Of a DNA stretch of 64,000 nucleotides, positions 46,292 through 59,385 are shown one piece after another. The notes under the pieces were generated by a model. The model was not told the DNA's origin and did not search any database. It saw only the letters and a list, made by a program, of their open reading frames with translations. The DNA is from Volvox africanus (Eukaryota > Chlorophyta > Chlorophyceae > Chlamydomonadales > Volvocaceae). The stretch is from NCBI GenBank assembly GCA_030268105.1, contig BSDZ01000004.1, positions 5,439,001 to 5,503,000 of the forward strand, written 5' to 3'. How positions within the stretch are numbered: the stretch's first letter is position 1; every line of letters starts with the position of its first letter. The translations under genes were made by a program, and so were the position numbers.

Positions 46292-49200
46292 ATGGGAAAG
46301 AAAAAGGCGACATTTCTTGATCTTCCTGACGTAGATGATGAGGAAAGCACTGGCCCGGCGGCGGCAAATGCAGACGCGAAGGCCCAACCTACGAAGGCCA
46401 AAGCCAAGAAACAGCAGAAAGGCAAAAAGGGAAAGAATACCTTTGATGACGATGAAGATGATGATTTTGACCCGTTGAAGAAAACTAGCTCTGCAATCGC
46501 GAATGACGACGAGGACTCTGTCCCTCGGGCCAAATCGAAAGCTGGCGCAGCTAAGGGGAAGTCTGCAAAGCCAGCTTTTGCGCTTTTGGAGGAGGATGCG
46601 GAGGAGGAGGAGGAAGTGCCGAGGAAAGCATCTTCCAGCAAGGCGGCCAAGAAAGGAGGTTTCGCAGCTCTTGGCGATGAAGAGGAAGAGGAGGTGGACC
46701 AGATTAAGCCTTCGAGCGAAAAGGTAATTAATTTAAGCGAGCCAACAAGGTTGAAGTTTATGCGCGGGCGGCGGGTCGGACGGGATGAAATGGCACGCAT
46801 GTCGTGCCACAGAAATTCTTATGTATATAACATGTTTGTTCCGAGCAAGGTGGAAGTTCATCATTGGCCTTGTTCGAGGGTTCGACGTGCTGTCGATGGG
46901 GTGTTGCAACGTTATGTTGACGCTAGTAGGGCGTCAATCGTGCAGCACGTGTATGCAACCCCTGGAATGTTTGGCCAGACATGTTTCCGTATCGAGCCTC
47001 TGTGTTAGCGCCCGAGCCGCGGAAAACGGGAATGTTGAGAAAGAGATGGCTGGGCAGATGCTGTGGCACTTCATCGCTCTTTCGAGTCAATAATCACAAT
47101 CCTTGGTTTGGACTGAAGCAATACTTATGTACATTTAAGCTATTTGAAACTGCCTTCAGGCCAGCGATGAGTCGGCAGTTGGCCTGGTGGTTGCCGAGGT
47201 GCTCAGCGTGCAGCCTCACCCAAAGGCCGACCGGCTGAAGGTGGTGGATGTGGATTGGGGCAAGGACATGTCAGTGGTAGTGACCAACGCCACCAACGTG
47301 GAGGAGGGTATGAAGGTGGTCTTCGCGGTAAGCACCTTTTATTCGTTACTTCAATTTTATATTTGCAAGGTATGGCCGGGCTGCTAGCGATGTATGTTGC
47401 GGTGGGTCGTTATCACACGTTTAATACACCAGTTCCTTACGCATCAGTTTCGGAAGGGCTTATATGTTGCATGAGTTTGCGTGTGTCCCCCAATAGCTTG
47501 AAGTCCCCCCACCACGATACGACGCCCCATCCCTCTTGTGTCAAACTACAAATTCCACGTGCCCCGTACCGCTTTGCACATAGCCTGTGGGCACCACGAC
47601 GCCGGGCAGCGGCCTGAAGATGGAACGGAAGCAGTTGAAGGGGGTGGAAAGCTTCGGGATGCTCTGTTCCGCGTATGACATTGGTTGGATCTCGGCGCCG
47701 GACAACGTGCTCGTGATTCTGCCGGACAATGCGGAGGTTGGCGCCCCCTGCCCACAGCAGCCGCCCAAGGTGCGGATTCCGGCTATGGTTCCCGCTGTTG
47801 GGGTCGGAACTCTGGAGACATGATTTTGCGGGACTGGGAGGCAATAGGAAGTCTTGGGTACAGCTAAAGGTCAACGATGGGGTGAGGGTGATGATGTGGT
47901 AGGCAGGATGGCGGGACGCTTTGGACGTTCTTCGGTAGCGGTTTTGGCAAATCAGCGGTTTTGGCAAATCACATGTTGGAGGGAAGCTGGCACAATCGCA
48001 GATTGGAACAGCGAAAGGTGTCCGTGGAGTTACCTTTATGAAACGTTCTGGACTCACGTTCTGTATGGTATCATGATTCATAGTTTCGGGACGTAAATGG
48101 AGGCCTTTCAATTTGAGCTCCCTGAATTTCTTTGCATGCTCCCCCACGGCGTTTGCCGTTCGTTGGAACTACAGGGATTGAAATCCAAGCTTCCGTGCAC
48201 AGCTGAGGAACAGGAAGCGGAGGAAGAGTCTGCAACTGCTAAACCCCCCAAAGAAGCTAAGGGAGGCAAGAAGGGAGGCAAGAAGGGAGGCAAGGATAGG
48301 AGCAGCCTATTTGCGGCCCTGGAAGAGGACGCCGAGGGTGAGTGGAAATGTGGGGCGGTTACTCATCTGCATGATGAGTTTGTGGATTGTGGGCATGGCC
48401 AACTTGAAAAGGACTTACACCGCACGGAAAGACGCAGCATGGATAGGCAACCCTTAGCCAGAGGTATCGATGAGGGTATACTAGCGCGATTTAATTGACG
48501 AATGAAGCGGGTGGCTAAGTTAATGCTTTGCGAAAAAGTGGGTCAAAGCTTGGGATGCGCATGTGATGAACACTCTAACTGGCTAATTGTCGAAGAGAAA
48601 CGAGGCGTGTGACTGGAAGGTGAACACGGAAGTCTTCCAAACCTTGAGCGAAGCTTGGGGGCCTTTTACCGTGAACTTGTTTGTGTCCGAAGGAAACTTC
48701 TCAATCGAGCCGTTTTACACGGCTAAGACACATTGTGTAAATGCTTTGGGCTCAGCTTGCCTGCCAAAGCTTGGTGCAATCCACCTTACCCATTGGTTGG
48801 AAGAGCCCTCAAGCATGTCGCAAGGTGCCATGCATCTCTCACCTTACTTGTTGCCTTCTGGCCGGGGGCGCCGTGGTGGCCAAGCTTAATAGAAAATGAG
48901 CTGATTTTCTAACCCCACATTTGGGCATGCCATGTATTCTACCGGAACCATCCAACGTATGTTGACGGACAAGGGCGGGTACGGTCCGTGCAATTGCACA
49001 CGCTCGCACTTCTTGTAGACTTCGCAACGACTTCCCACACGCCGTTTTTGTCCCGCCACTGTAATAAACCCAGAGCGCCTGCTCAAACGGGTGCGGTGCC
49101 TGGGAAATACGGCCCTAGCCGTCAAGATGGTACGGAACCTTCGTAATACCCTAGCATTCGGCACCTGGTAGCAGTATGCCCCCGCGATCCGAGAATTTGT

Positions 49201-52200
49201 AGCTTTCTGTGATCACAAAAAACACCACTGCCACCACTGGAGGCCAAGCCGAACGAGGTCGCTGAATACCTCGTGCCCGGACTAGTAGAAGCAGGAGAAC
49301 AAGATAACGCACTGCAAAATTACCCAGGCCTTAGCACCCCGGGCCCTCATGAACCAGGATCCTTGTGCGTGGGCTTAGGGTTGGTGGTGCACTCCTTATC
49401 GTAGATCTGCCCCGCGACGTTTGTTGCACAAAGCAAAGCTCGGAAGATAGGTTCATGCTGCTATTGTCATTATCGCGTGTGTTGGAATTCGGGCTGTTCC
49501 CGCAAGTACTAAACCCGTTGGCGTAAGAAATTCTTAGTAATTTCTAAATTTTTTGTAATTTTGGTCTTGCAGGAGGTGTGAAGAAGGCTGAAGAGGAGCC
49601 GCCTGTTCCCAAACCAAGGCTCGAAAAGGACAAAAAGGGCAAGAAGGACATGAGCAGTCTTTTTGCTTCCCTGGAGGAGGACGCAGAGGGTGAGCAGGCT
49701 TGGAGTGGTCGCAGGGAATCTCTGGTTGATGGGGTGACCTGGGGCAGAGTTGGAGCTGCTCCAAAGCTGGCTCGGGGGAATGCAAACGCAAAAGCTAAAG
49801 TTCATAGGGCGGAACCATGATTCTTTGGGCTTTCGCTGGGCTGTCAAGCTGGAATTATGGAGTTGCTCGAGAAGTTGTAGGTTTTCCGGGCACTGTTTAG
49901 CAAACATAACATCCTGCATATGTACCTCAAGTGGGTTGGCCAACATCAAGATCTCATTGAGAATCTTCGTCTTGATTAAAGACGGTGTATTTCACACTCA
50001 CTGATTGCGTATTTTCCTTGTTAACCTTCACTACCATTGGCATCGTTGCTCCTGCTTCCGAGCACAGCGCCGGCCGCGAAGGCCGAGCAGGTGGACGAGG
50101 CTGTGGCTCCTAAAAAGGATGGCAAGAAAAAGAAAGGGACCAAGGACATGGATAGCCTGTTTGCTGCACTGGAGGAGGACGCCGGAGGTGCGCATGACAT
50201 TGGTAGTGGGCTGTAATCTAGGAGGTCTCCAGAGGGCACTTAGTTGTAGGACTACGGGGTGGGAAGGCTAACGGAATGGTTGAATTCTGAACTCGCAATC
50301 TGTATGTATGGATGAGGTCCCCACCATTCCCACTGATATCTAATGCTGTATTGCTAACCCCAAGGGGTGGGCTATGGTCACTCAGGGGCATGCAATCAAC
50401 CATTTGCTTATCGTATATGGGCGCCTACGGTTTATGTGACAGAAATCTGTAGCCTACCTTTGACAGGGTCCCTCAATACATATTTGGTCTTCCTGCTGTT
50501 GTGGGGCGTCTCGCATACCCTACGACACATTTGGTTGTCCCGCAGTCTCCGCTGCGCCCGCTGCTGAGGTGGACGCCGAAGAGGCGGCACCGAAGAAGAA
50601 AAAAGACAAGAAGAAGGACATGAGTGACCTCTTCGCGGCGTTGGAAGCCGATGCGGAGGGTACGCGCGGGCAGTCCTGCATGGCAGCGGGAGGAGCACCA
50701 TGAGCAGCAGTGGCAGAACGCGGCATCAATTGTCTTGGGAATTTAGACTTTTGAACACCTTAGGACGTAACGCGCGGGCATAAATTATTTCTTTTGTGGT
50801 TTGTGGTGCCGCGAATTGGCACGTTTCGCAGTCCCGTACTGAGTCCTGATATGGCTATCCCGATCCCGGAACGCCTGGGCGTCCCATGCCCCGCGTGTAT
50901 TGTAGCCTCCGCAGCCGCCGTGCCTGCCCAGGCCGCGCCCGAGAAGCCAGTGGCCGCAGGTGCTGGAAAGGGCAAGGCCCCGGTCAAAAGTAAGGAAGAC
51001 GAAGAGGTCGAGGCGCTGCTAGCGGAGTTGGAAAACCCTAAGGCAGTGGCTGCAGGTGAGTTGCTGGATTCAACCTGGAAGCTGAACTTGGCATTCTTAA
51101 GGTAGTTGCCTATACGATTATTCTTGGCATCGGCATCTTCATGGGAGCTCGGTTTGGTTCTGTGCTATTTCGAGAGATTTAGCTGTACACCATGGACCTT
51201 ACGAGAGGCAACTGTAAGAACCCGGAACAGTTGAGTTGCAATATTGCATCCCTAAACTTCAGGCAAGAAGAATGACAAAAAGAAAAAGGGGAAGGGCGGC
51301 AAGGCCGAGAAGGAAGAGGAGGACATTGACGCCTTGTTGGCCATGATTGACGGGCCCAAGCAACAACAACCTGCTGAGCAGACAGAGGCCGCCGAGCCGG
51401 CATCCGTGGCCGCCGAGGCAGCTCCTCCGGCTCCCGAAGCAGCTGAGGGCGCGGAGGGTGGTGACGAAGAAGGCGGCGAGGAGGGCGGCAAGGAGCTGTC
51501 GGCGGCTCAGAAGAAGAAGCTTAAGAAAAAGCAAAAGGAAAAGGAGAAGAAGGCTGCGGCGGCCGAAGGTGAGCCGTTTCGGTGCGTTATCATTACAGGT
51601 AACCAATCGCCGAAGGCAAGGCACAGCGTGTTTGAGTTCCATGGCAGATCTTTGGCACAGATAAGGGACGCAGCGTTTAAGTGACTTCGGGAGTGTCTGA
51701 CCGTTCGTCGTGCCTGGTGGTGTTGATGCGCCAGGCGAAGGGATTGGATCAGGCCGTCATTGCAGGAGCAGTTGTTCGTTTGAGTACACGCAAAGCTGGA
51801 GTACTCAACAGTGAGGTCGGGAAAATGAAAACGTTTATGTTGTTCTGGGACGGTGAGTCAATGGACATGAGAGTCTGCACTGGAGGTCATCAGCGCAAAC
51901 TTATGCCAGTATTCAGCCGGTGATGAACAGCCTGGGTCCGGGGGCAGGGTTGTGTCCGCTGGGTTCGTCCTGTTGCGTCCGGGTCTGCGTTGGAGGGGCA
52001 TTCTTGCAGCGTGTGCAGCGACAAGTACCGAACTTGAACTCTCATCGTCGCGGTAACAACGCCATATGTAGGAGGCGCGCCTGCGGCAGTGGGCGCTGCT
52101 GAAGCTGTTGAAGAGGAGACGGCAGGCGGCAAAGGCAAAAAGGGCAAGCCGGCTAAGGAGAGCGCCATTGCCAAGAAGCTGCGCGAGCAACTGGAGGCAC

Positions 52201-55200
52201 GCAAGAAAGCTGAAGAAGAGGCTGCTAGGTATGCAATGGTGTCGCCTTTGCAGTACCGTGTTTAACGGTGCCCATGATCTGACATTGCCGTAACGACTCA
52301 GTAGGCGGCAGGCGGTGAAGAGGTCATGGAGGTCATGGTCATGGTGTCCACATCCACCAACTTCCTGTACTTCACACGTAATTATAATGGTTCCTGGCTT
52401 AGCTGGAAGTCATGAAAGATGCCCTCTATTGTCCTGCCTCCGACCTGGCTCCTTTCTTCTCTCCCCGCACATCTTAGGCTGGAAGCGGAGCGGCGCGCGC
52501 GTGAAGAGGAGGAGATCAGGCGGATTGAGGAGGAAGAGCGGAGAAAGGAGGAGGAGAGGCAGCGGAAGAAGGAAGCGCAGAGGGTGCGTTTATGCGTGGC
52601 TTAGTGGGTTCTGGAGGCCATGCGGTTCTTGGTCAACCGTGCGGTTGCGAAGATGGCTCTTTTTCAAATTGCTTTTCCTCAGATTTGGACCAGAGTCGTG
52701 TATTGCACCCATTCTGGTGCCAAGATAGGACACCCAAAGTCTCCATCCTCCTTGAGGTCCGTCTTTCTGGTCGCCGCAGCTCAACCGCGAGCAGCTCAAG
52801 CGTGAGGGCAAGCTGCTCACGGGCAAGGCGAAGGAGGAGGCGGAGCGCCGCGCATCAATGGCCGCGCAGCTGCTTGCAAAGGCTGCGGAGAAAGGTGACA
52901 TTGGTACTGATTGCCTGTATGGATGGGTGACAGGGACTACATGCCTGGCTGGGTGGGTGTGAGAGAACGAAATGGCACTCTTGATCTTATACGTGGATGG
53001 TGTCAATGGCTCCCTCGCCGGCCGCAGGTATTGACCTGAGCCAGCTCACTGAGGCAGAAAGAAAGAAAAAGGTGGTGTATGGCGGCAAGAAGAAGCCTGG
53101 CAGGAAAGGTGCGGGCCCGGAGCAGCAAGGCGAAGATAGGGAGGATTCTCCCGAACAACCGGCAGAGGCAGCTGTGCCAGCAGAGGTCCCAGCCCAGGTG
53201 AAGGCTGCGACGGCTGCGGCCGTGGAGACGGCACCGTCAGCAGAAGCCGCCCCGGTTGCGGCGGAGGCAGCGGCTCCGGAAGCCGAAGCTCTGGTAGACG
53301 ATTGGGACGCGGTGAGGCCGTCATATGCAGTTCACAGGCAGCTTTCCAGGCCTAGTTACTATATTCCCCGTAAGGTTGCCAGCGCAGGGATGGCCCGTAA
53401 GCTCCCGGCGCAAGGGTACAAGTGTGGATCTTTTTTTTGTGGTGCGGTTGGGTGAACTGGCAGCTGGTCTTTCATGGGTCTGCGGGACGTTGACGCGTGC
53501 CTCCTTGGATCGCACTGCAGGTTGATGACTGGGACAAGATTGATCCTGACGCTCTTCTGGCTCCAAAGAAGACTAAGGAGCAGGAGGAAGGTGAGGCACG
53601 AGCGGCAGCGGAGGCCAAGGCCAAGGCTGAAGCCGAGGCCAAAGCGGAGGCTGACGCCAAGGCGAAGGCCGAAATGGAGGCCAAGGCCAAAGCGGAGGCA
53701 GCGAAGGTTGCTGCTTCAGCTAAGCCGCTTGCTAACGGCAAGGCTGCGACGAAAGCGGCACCACCCGCAGCGAAAGCTGAAGCCAGGCCGAAGAGCGAGG
53801 ATGAGGAGAGGTGTGTAGTGGAGATGATGGGGTCATAACGATGCAACCAACGGTAGGAAAGCAGGGGCGTTTCTGTAGCCCTAGGGGGCGTCCTGCTGCG
53901 GTAAGGCGCAGTCTCGAGGCATGTCCTTCAAACGGGGATACAGGATCATCGATTACCTGGACACTCATGTACCGTCTGGTTGCCCATACCCTTAGATCTT
54001 TGAGAGAGCTGTGTCTTGTCCTACGGGTAAACATGCTTTTATCTTTTGTGAGATAATAGCTGACTCTTATGTACCTTGACACCCGACCCAATCTGTTCTA
54101 TAGCGGCTCTGAGGAAGAGTCAGAAGAGGAGTCCGGTTCTGAATCGGGCAGCGAAGAGGAGTCCGCGGAGGAGAGCAGCGAAGAGAGCAGCGAGGAAGAG
54201 AGCAGTGAGGAAGAGAGCAGTGAGGAAGAGAGTGAGGAGGACGATAGCGATGATGAGAGTGAGGACAGTGAGGAGGCGCGGCAGCAGCGCATCGATGAGG
54301 CCAGGGTGCGAACGTCGTGATTCCGGCGCGCTTGCACAACTGCCAGCGCACAACGCTGAGTATAGGACTGCGGTTCAGCACGCATTTCCCCTTGTATCCA
54401 CCTTCATCTTTCACTTTTTCCTGTTACAGCAGTTCCATCTCTGTCGCTATGATGTTGCCTTTCCTTTATGTCGCTCAGTTCATTTCCCCCTTGCCCGCTG
54501 ATGCTGCACATTTAGGAGCGACGTTTGGCACGGGCTGCAGAGGCTCGGAAGAATGCCAACAAGGAGCAGCTGCGCTCACCCATTTGCTGCATTCTCGGCC
54601 ACGTCGATGTGGGCAAGACGAAGATCCTCGACAACATCCGGCGAACCAACGTGCAGGTTGGTGAACCCACGTAGCTGTGGCTGAGCACCGCGCCTTCATC
54701 AATCCGAAGTACGAACTGCAGGAATCGCGGTAATAGATGATGTTTGGGAATTCGGTTTGTCTCGGACGTCTTGAGGCGTGACATGTGCATGATTTCATAA
54801 CAACCAACAGTCCTCTCCTCTGCATTCTGCTATGCCTGTGTCTCTCAGCACCTGCGGCCCAGTCCAGGAGTAGCTGTCTCACTTCGTACTCCACCCCACA
54901 GGACGGCGAAGCCGGCGGCATCACGCAACAGATTGGTGCCACGTTTGTGCCTGCGGAAGCGGTGGAGCGGCGTACGGAGACGTTACGTGTAGGCCGTGCC
55001 TTCGACATGAAGCTCCCCGGACTGCTGGTCATCGACACTCCTGGGCACGAGTCTTTCACCAACCTGCGCCAGCGTGGCAGGTGCGACGCAGCTTATCCAC
55101 GGCTTTCAGTGGCGGCGGCAGCAGCAGGAGCAAGGGGTTGTGGAAGCATAGCGACGGCTCCGAACGTATTGCTGCACTTGGGGACCGCTGCAGGATTCTG

Positions 55201-58200
55201 CCTTACTCCGTCAGTGGCCACTTCCTCGGCTCGGTTGCCTGCTCAGCTTGGGGAGTACTAACTCTGCGTCTCTGCAAATACCACTAGCACATTGGGTCTT
55301 GTCGCATCACATTATATTATTTTCATCATCGCTTTCACTTGCCTTGTTTGACCGCTCCCTCGGTTCCCTTTCTTCAACTGCAGTGGCCTCTGCGACATGG
55401 CGGTGTTGATTGTGGATCTAGTGCACGGCCTGGAGCAGCAGACCGTCGAGTCCATCAACCTGCTAAAAATGCGCAAGACGCCCTTTGTCATCGCGCTCAA
55501 CAAGGTAAGGGGAGCGCACGACTTCAACCAAGCGGCCGCGCAATCCTTGCCTATAGCCTGTTTGCTGTATGAGCAGTCAGCTATATTGTCAGCGACTGTG
55601 GGTGGCGCACGAATGGGCCTCGCCTCTCTCGCGTATCCAGCATGAGGTCGTGGGTCCACGTGTAGGTGCAAGATTTGGGGCACTTGTCTCTTGTGAAGTA
55701 CTCCGACTCGGTTGGAGGTCACCATCAACGTACCTATTTATTGTCTACGCAGCCTTGCACGATTTTGTAGCCTACTTAAGGTGCCCCTATCTTGTCCCCT
55801 GGGACAGGTGGATCGCTTGTACGGCTGGAAGAGTGTGCCGGATTCGCCTATCCGGGACTCGTTCAAGCGCCAAAAAGAGTTCGTGATGTCGGAGTTTGAG
55901 CAGCGCTGCAGCCAGGTTTTCCTCCAGGTATGCCAGTACGCCCGGTTGGTGTGTGATGCGGCACGTTAAACCCCAAGAGACATCGTTTCGGAGTTTGGTG
56001 TCATGAGCACGGGGTTGTTAGGGGAAGGCGCGGATTTTGGTGTCATGATGGTACGCTCCTGGGCTTCCTGACTTCCAATCATTGCTGTCGCCTGGCTGCG
56101 AAAGGTTTGCAGTCCTATCTCTCTTCCTGTCGCTTTAAGGGTTTTACCCTCCTTATTATCCTCGTCCCTCTCATCTCTCTCCGGTTACCGTCCTCTTGCC
56201 GGCCCGCAGCTGAACGAGCAAGGCCTGAATGTGTCGCTATACTGGAAGAACTCCGATCCACGAAAATTCGTGAATGTGGTGCCAACGAGTGCCATTACTG
56301 GGGAGGGCATTCCCGACCTGCTGCAGCTTATCGTCAAATTGACGCAGACCATGATGACCGACCGGCTTATGTTCGTCGCTGACACTCAGTGCACAGGTAG
56401 GTCTACGGATATTTTAGGCGCGTGGTTGTGACAAGAGCGGGATGGGGGAAGGGAGAGGCTATAGAGGTTGTGATTGGATGTACGCGAATGAGTTTAGGTT
56501 TGAGAAGACACAGACAGACGGAAAGAAGTCAATAACTTGCAGACGAGAATGGATCCTGGCCAGGTGCCAATGAAGCAAATGTACGTATTAGCAGGTGAAC
56601 GTGCTAGACTGACGATTCGCATGCCTCTTGGGTGCTTGAGATTGCTCCTGCTGTCCTCTTTGATGTTGCGTAGTGCTGGAGGTGAAGACGATGGAGGGTC
56701 TTGGCACCACCGTGGATGTGGTGCTTGTTAACGGTGTGCTACGGGAGGGTGACAAGATTGTGGTGTGCGGTCTCGGAGGCCCCATCGTTACACGAATTAA
56801 GGCACTGAAGACGCCGCAGGTGCGAGAAGGGTTTATGCTCCCGCAAAAAGCTTATTGAGGAAATCTGAGGCTCTTCCATTTAATCTTTCCATCTGCATTT
56901 TCCTCAATCCACAAGAAGACCTTTGTATCCATGCACTTGTAAAGCATTTAATTCCAATTTAATGCCATGATCATCTTGCCTTTTTTGCCAGGTTCTCCGT
57001 GAATTGCGCGTCAAGGGATCCCTAATGGACCATAAGGAGATTCGCGCAGCTATGGGCGTCAAGATCGTGGCTCCCGGCCTCGAATCAGCAGTGGCAGGAA
57101 CCAGCCTCTTTGTCGTCGGGCCCGAGGTAAGCATGGCACAAACCCGGCTCGCTTGGTCTCCGGTAGTAACTTGGCTTTCGTGGGGGGGGGTTCTTGTCTC
57201 AGCGATGGAGTTATTCTTTGCCATGTCTCGTTGGCGTGTAACTGGGGAATAACCCTGAAACTTAGCAAAGGTCTAACGCTCTAAGGCGGTAGTACGGCAT
57301 TTGCTTGTGGCAGGACGATGAAGAGGAGCTCAAGGACGCAGCGATGGAGGACATGGCGGACATTTTCTCCAAGGTCGACAAAGGCGGAGAGGGCGTGTGC
57401 GTGCAGGTAAGGGTCGCTATAGGGGTCTGTGCGCATGGATGGTGCATGGGGGTGGGCGGCATTGGACGAACACGAGGTTGCGATCGAACGATGAGGAACA
57501 GGGACACCCACCGGTACGATAATTCCGGTATATCGCATATCACACACATGCGGACAGTAAGGAGTGAGAGCTTTGTCTGCATACACCAAACACTAAAAAT
57601 TCCGGAACCAGATTGTAAATGAGCGTGTCGAACATCTGATCCAAAACCTCCTCGCATGATGCAACCCATGTTATCAACAGGCGTCCACTCTGGGTTCCCT
57701 TGAGGCGCTGCTGGCGTTCCTGTCAAGCCCCGAGGTCAACATCCCCGTGTCCGGCATCAATATTGGCCCCGTGCACAAACGTGACGTTCTGCGTGCCAAC
57801 GTCATGAACGAGAAAAAGTGTCCCAAATACGCTGTCATCCTGGCATTCGATGTACCCGTGTCAAAGGAGGTAGGCATGCGCCGGGTTGTTTATGGTGCGT
57901 TACCTAAGGTAGGAATCACCGGGTGACTGAGAGTTTCAATGTCGTGGGATTGCCTTCCCTTCCGTACGTGAATGTTATACGCCGCATCTCCTGCAGCTAT
58001 GTACGCAAACGAACTTGAAACTTGAAACTGTATAATCACGTGAATTGCCGAGTTCAACTAAAGGCTTGCTGCGTTGGCGGACTTCTTCCAACTAGCGCGT
58101 CTTCTTCCCTTTTGCGGTTATCAGGCACGTGACCTTTCGGAGGACTTCGGCGTCAGGATCTTCACAGCGGACATTATCTACCATCTATTCGACCAGTTCA

Positions 58201-59385
58201 CAGCATATGTGAAGCAGGTCAAGAGCGCTGAGCAGGAGGCCGCGAGGTTCAAGGTGCGCTTGTTGGGGAAGAGTTAAGGGCTTTGTGGCCTCGGAGCCAT
58301 CGGTAGTCATCCGTGGATTTGGTGTCCATCCATGTCATACATCATGAGGTATGGCAGTGTGTCCTTGCGTCCCCTAGTTGCAAGTGTGGAACTGTCGATT
58401 TCCCTCTACATTGTGTTCACGTACCATCACCATACCCGCAGGCCAGATAGGATCGGCCAAACGCTTGTGCCTGTCCTGCTTAGTTAACTCCCGGGGTTTC
58501 AAACCCCAACCTTGCCTTCATGTATGAGAAGCAAAAAGCCGGCCCCCCTGAGTCATGTCGCTCCTATTCCCCAATACCGCGTGTACCGGCGCTTGACCGG
58601 AATCAACCAACTTCTCAGGCCGTCTTCCCGGTGGTGCTGCGCATCCTGCCCACCTGCATCTTCAACAAGAAGGACCCAATTGTGGTAGGCGTCGATGTGG
58701 TGGAGGGTATTGCCAAGATCGGTACCCCGGTGGCCGCGCAGACTGAGGCAGGCCTGGTAGAGCTGGGCCGCATCGCAGGCATGGAGATTAACCACAAGGT
58801 AAGAAGCAATGAGTCGCGTATGCGAAGACAACTTTCCCTGCGTTGCAGACACATTCTTTTTACACTCCCAAACTATCCGTTTACCACTTTCTAGTTTGCG
58901 TTTGGCGTTTTCTTCGTATGCCTTACCCCCGCTGCTACTCCACGGGGCGCAGGCAGTGGAGAAAGCGCGTGCGGGCGAGAGCGTGGCAATGAAGATTGAA
59001 GGCGAGACGACTGAGGAGAAGTCCCGTCTGTTTGGGCGTCACTTCGACCACAACCACCAGTTGGTGAGCTGGACCTCCGACTGGTGTCCGATTGCACGGC
59101 TTGAATTTTGGTCCTAGCGTGGGTTGGCTGAGCGGATGCTGATATAATCTCACTTTTGGAATTGCAAGTACTGCGCGTCTTTGTTTGTTTGCTGAATTAT
59201 AGGGCGGCCGATTTCATTTCGATTAGATGTTCGACTAAGTTCGGTATGACTGCCCACACCATGCGCAGGTATCAGTCATCAGCCGCGAGTCCATCGACGC
59301 GCTCAAGCAGTATTTTGCAGACGAGATGACGAAGGACGATTGGCGCCTGGTCATCAAGCTGAAGAAAGTTTTCCAGGTCACATAA
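46292..59385 (+). CDS. EIF5B: Eukaryotic translation initiation factor 5B (eIF5B)
   Basis: eIF5B is the ribosome-dependent GTPase that joins the 60S subunit to the initiation complex. I read 28 exons: 46292-46723, 47160-47327, 47584-47769, 48175-48337, 49573-49689, 50068-50187, 50546-50659, 50906-51055, 51263-51568, 52072-52228, 52478-52583, 52780-52894, 53028-53311, 53521-53810, 54104-54305, 54516-54656, 54902-55080, 55384-55504, 55808-55927, 56210-56396, 56674-56819, 56992-57126, 57314-57406, 57681-57869, 58125-58253, 58619-58798, 58953-59063 and 59269-59385. Phases agree throughout, giving 1,585 residues against about 1,200-1,300 usually. The N-terminal 970 residues are charged and low-complexity and include an unexpected tRNA-binding module. 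The GTPase domain has [30 protein letters not shown] and TSAITGEG. Domains II-IV follow to the C-terminus ([20 protein letters not shown]). The start of exon 4 could instead be 48190 without changing frame. Confidence 0.95.
47160..47769 (+). other. Two-exon tRNA-binding (OB-fold) cassette within the eIF5B gene
   Basis: Exons 47160-47327 and 47584-47769 are both phase 0 at each end and encode residues 145-262 of the model. They read [20 protein letters not shown], then [20 protein letters not shown], then [20 protein letters not shown]. This is the full pattern of the EMAPII/PheT/YtpR tRNA-binding domain: the HPxAD motif, the N-x-x-x-G-M turn and the S-x-GMLCS motif. Upstream and downstream eIF5B exons also join in phase 0, so including or skipping the cassette would both keep frame. 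The donor at 47770 (GTGCGG) is weaker than the others. Confidence 0.8.
48175..50659 (+). repeat. Four successive exons repeating one Lys-rich/acidic module (eIF5B)
   Basis: Exons 4-7 each end with a copy of one module: [57 protein letters not shown] and [18 protein letters not shown]. Exons 5-7 are 117, 120 and 114 bases and start and end in phase 1, as expected for exon duplication. Related [12 protein letters not shown] and [11 protein letters not shown] segments lie in exon 1, and exons 8-9 carry degenerate versions ([20 protein letters not shown]). Confidence 0.85.

Noticed and set aside
47160..47769. Cassette as a separate tRNA-binding-protein gene nested in an eIF5B intron
   Set aside because: It has no start or stop of its own, lies on the same strand, and both exons are phase 0 with the flanking eIF5B exons; fusion is the simpler reading, though transcripts are needed.
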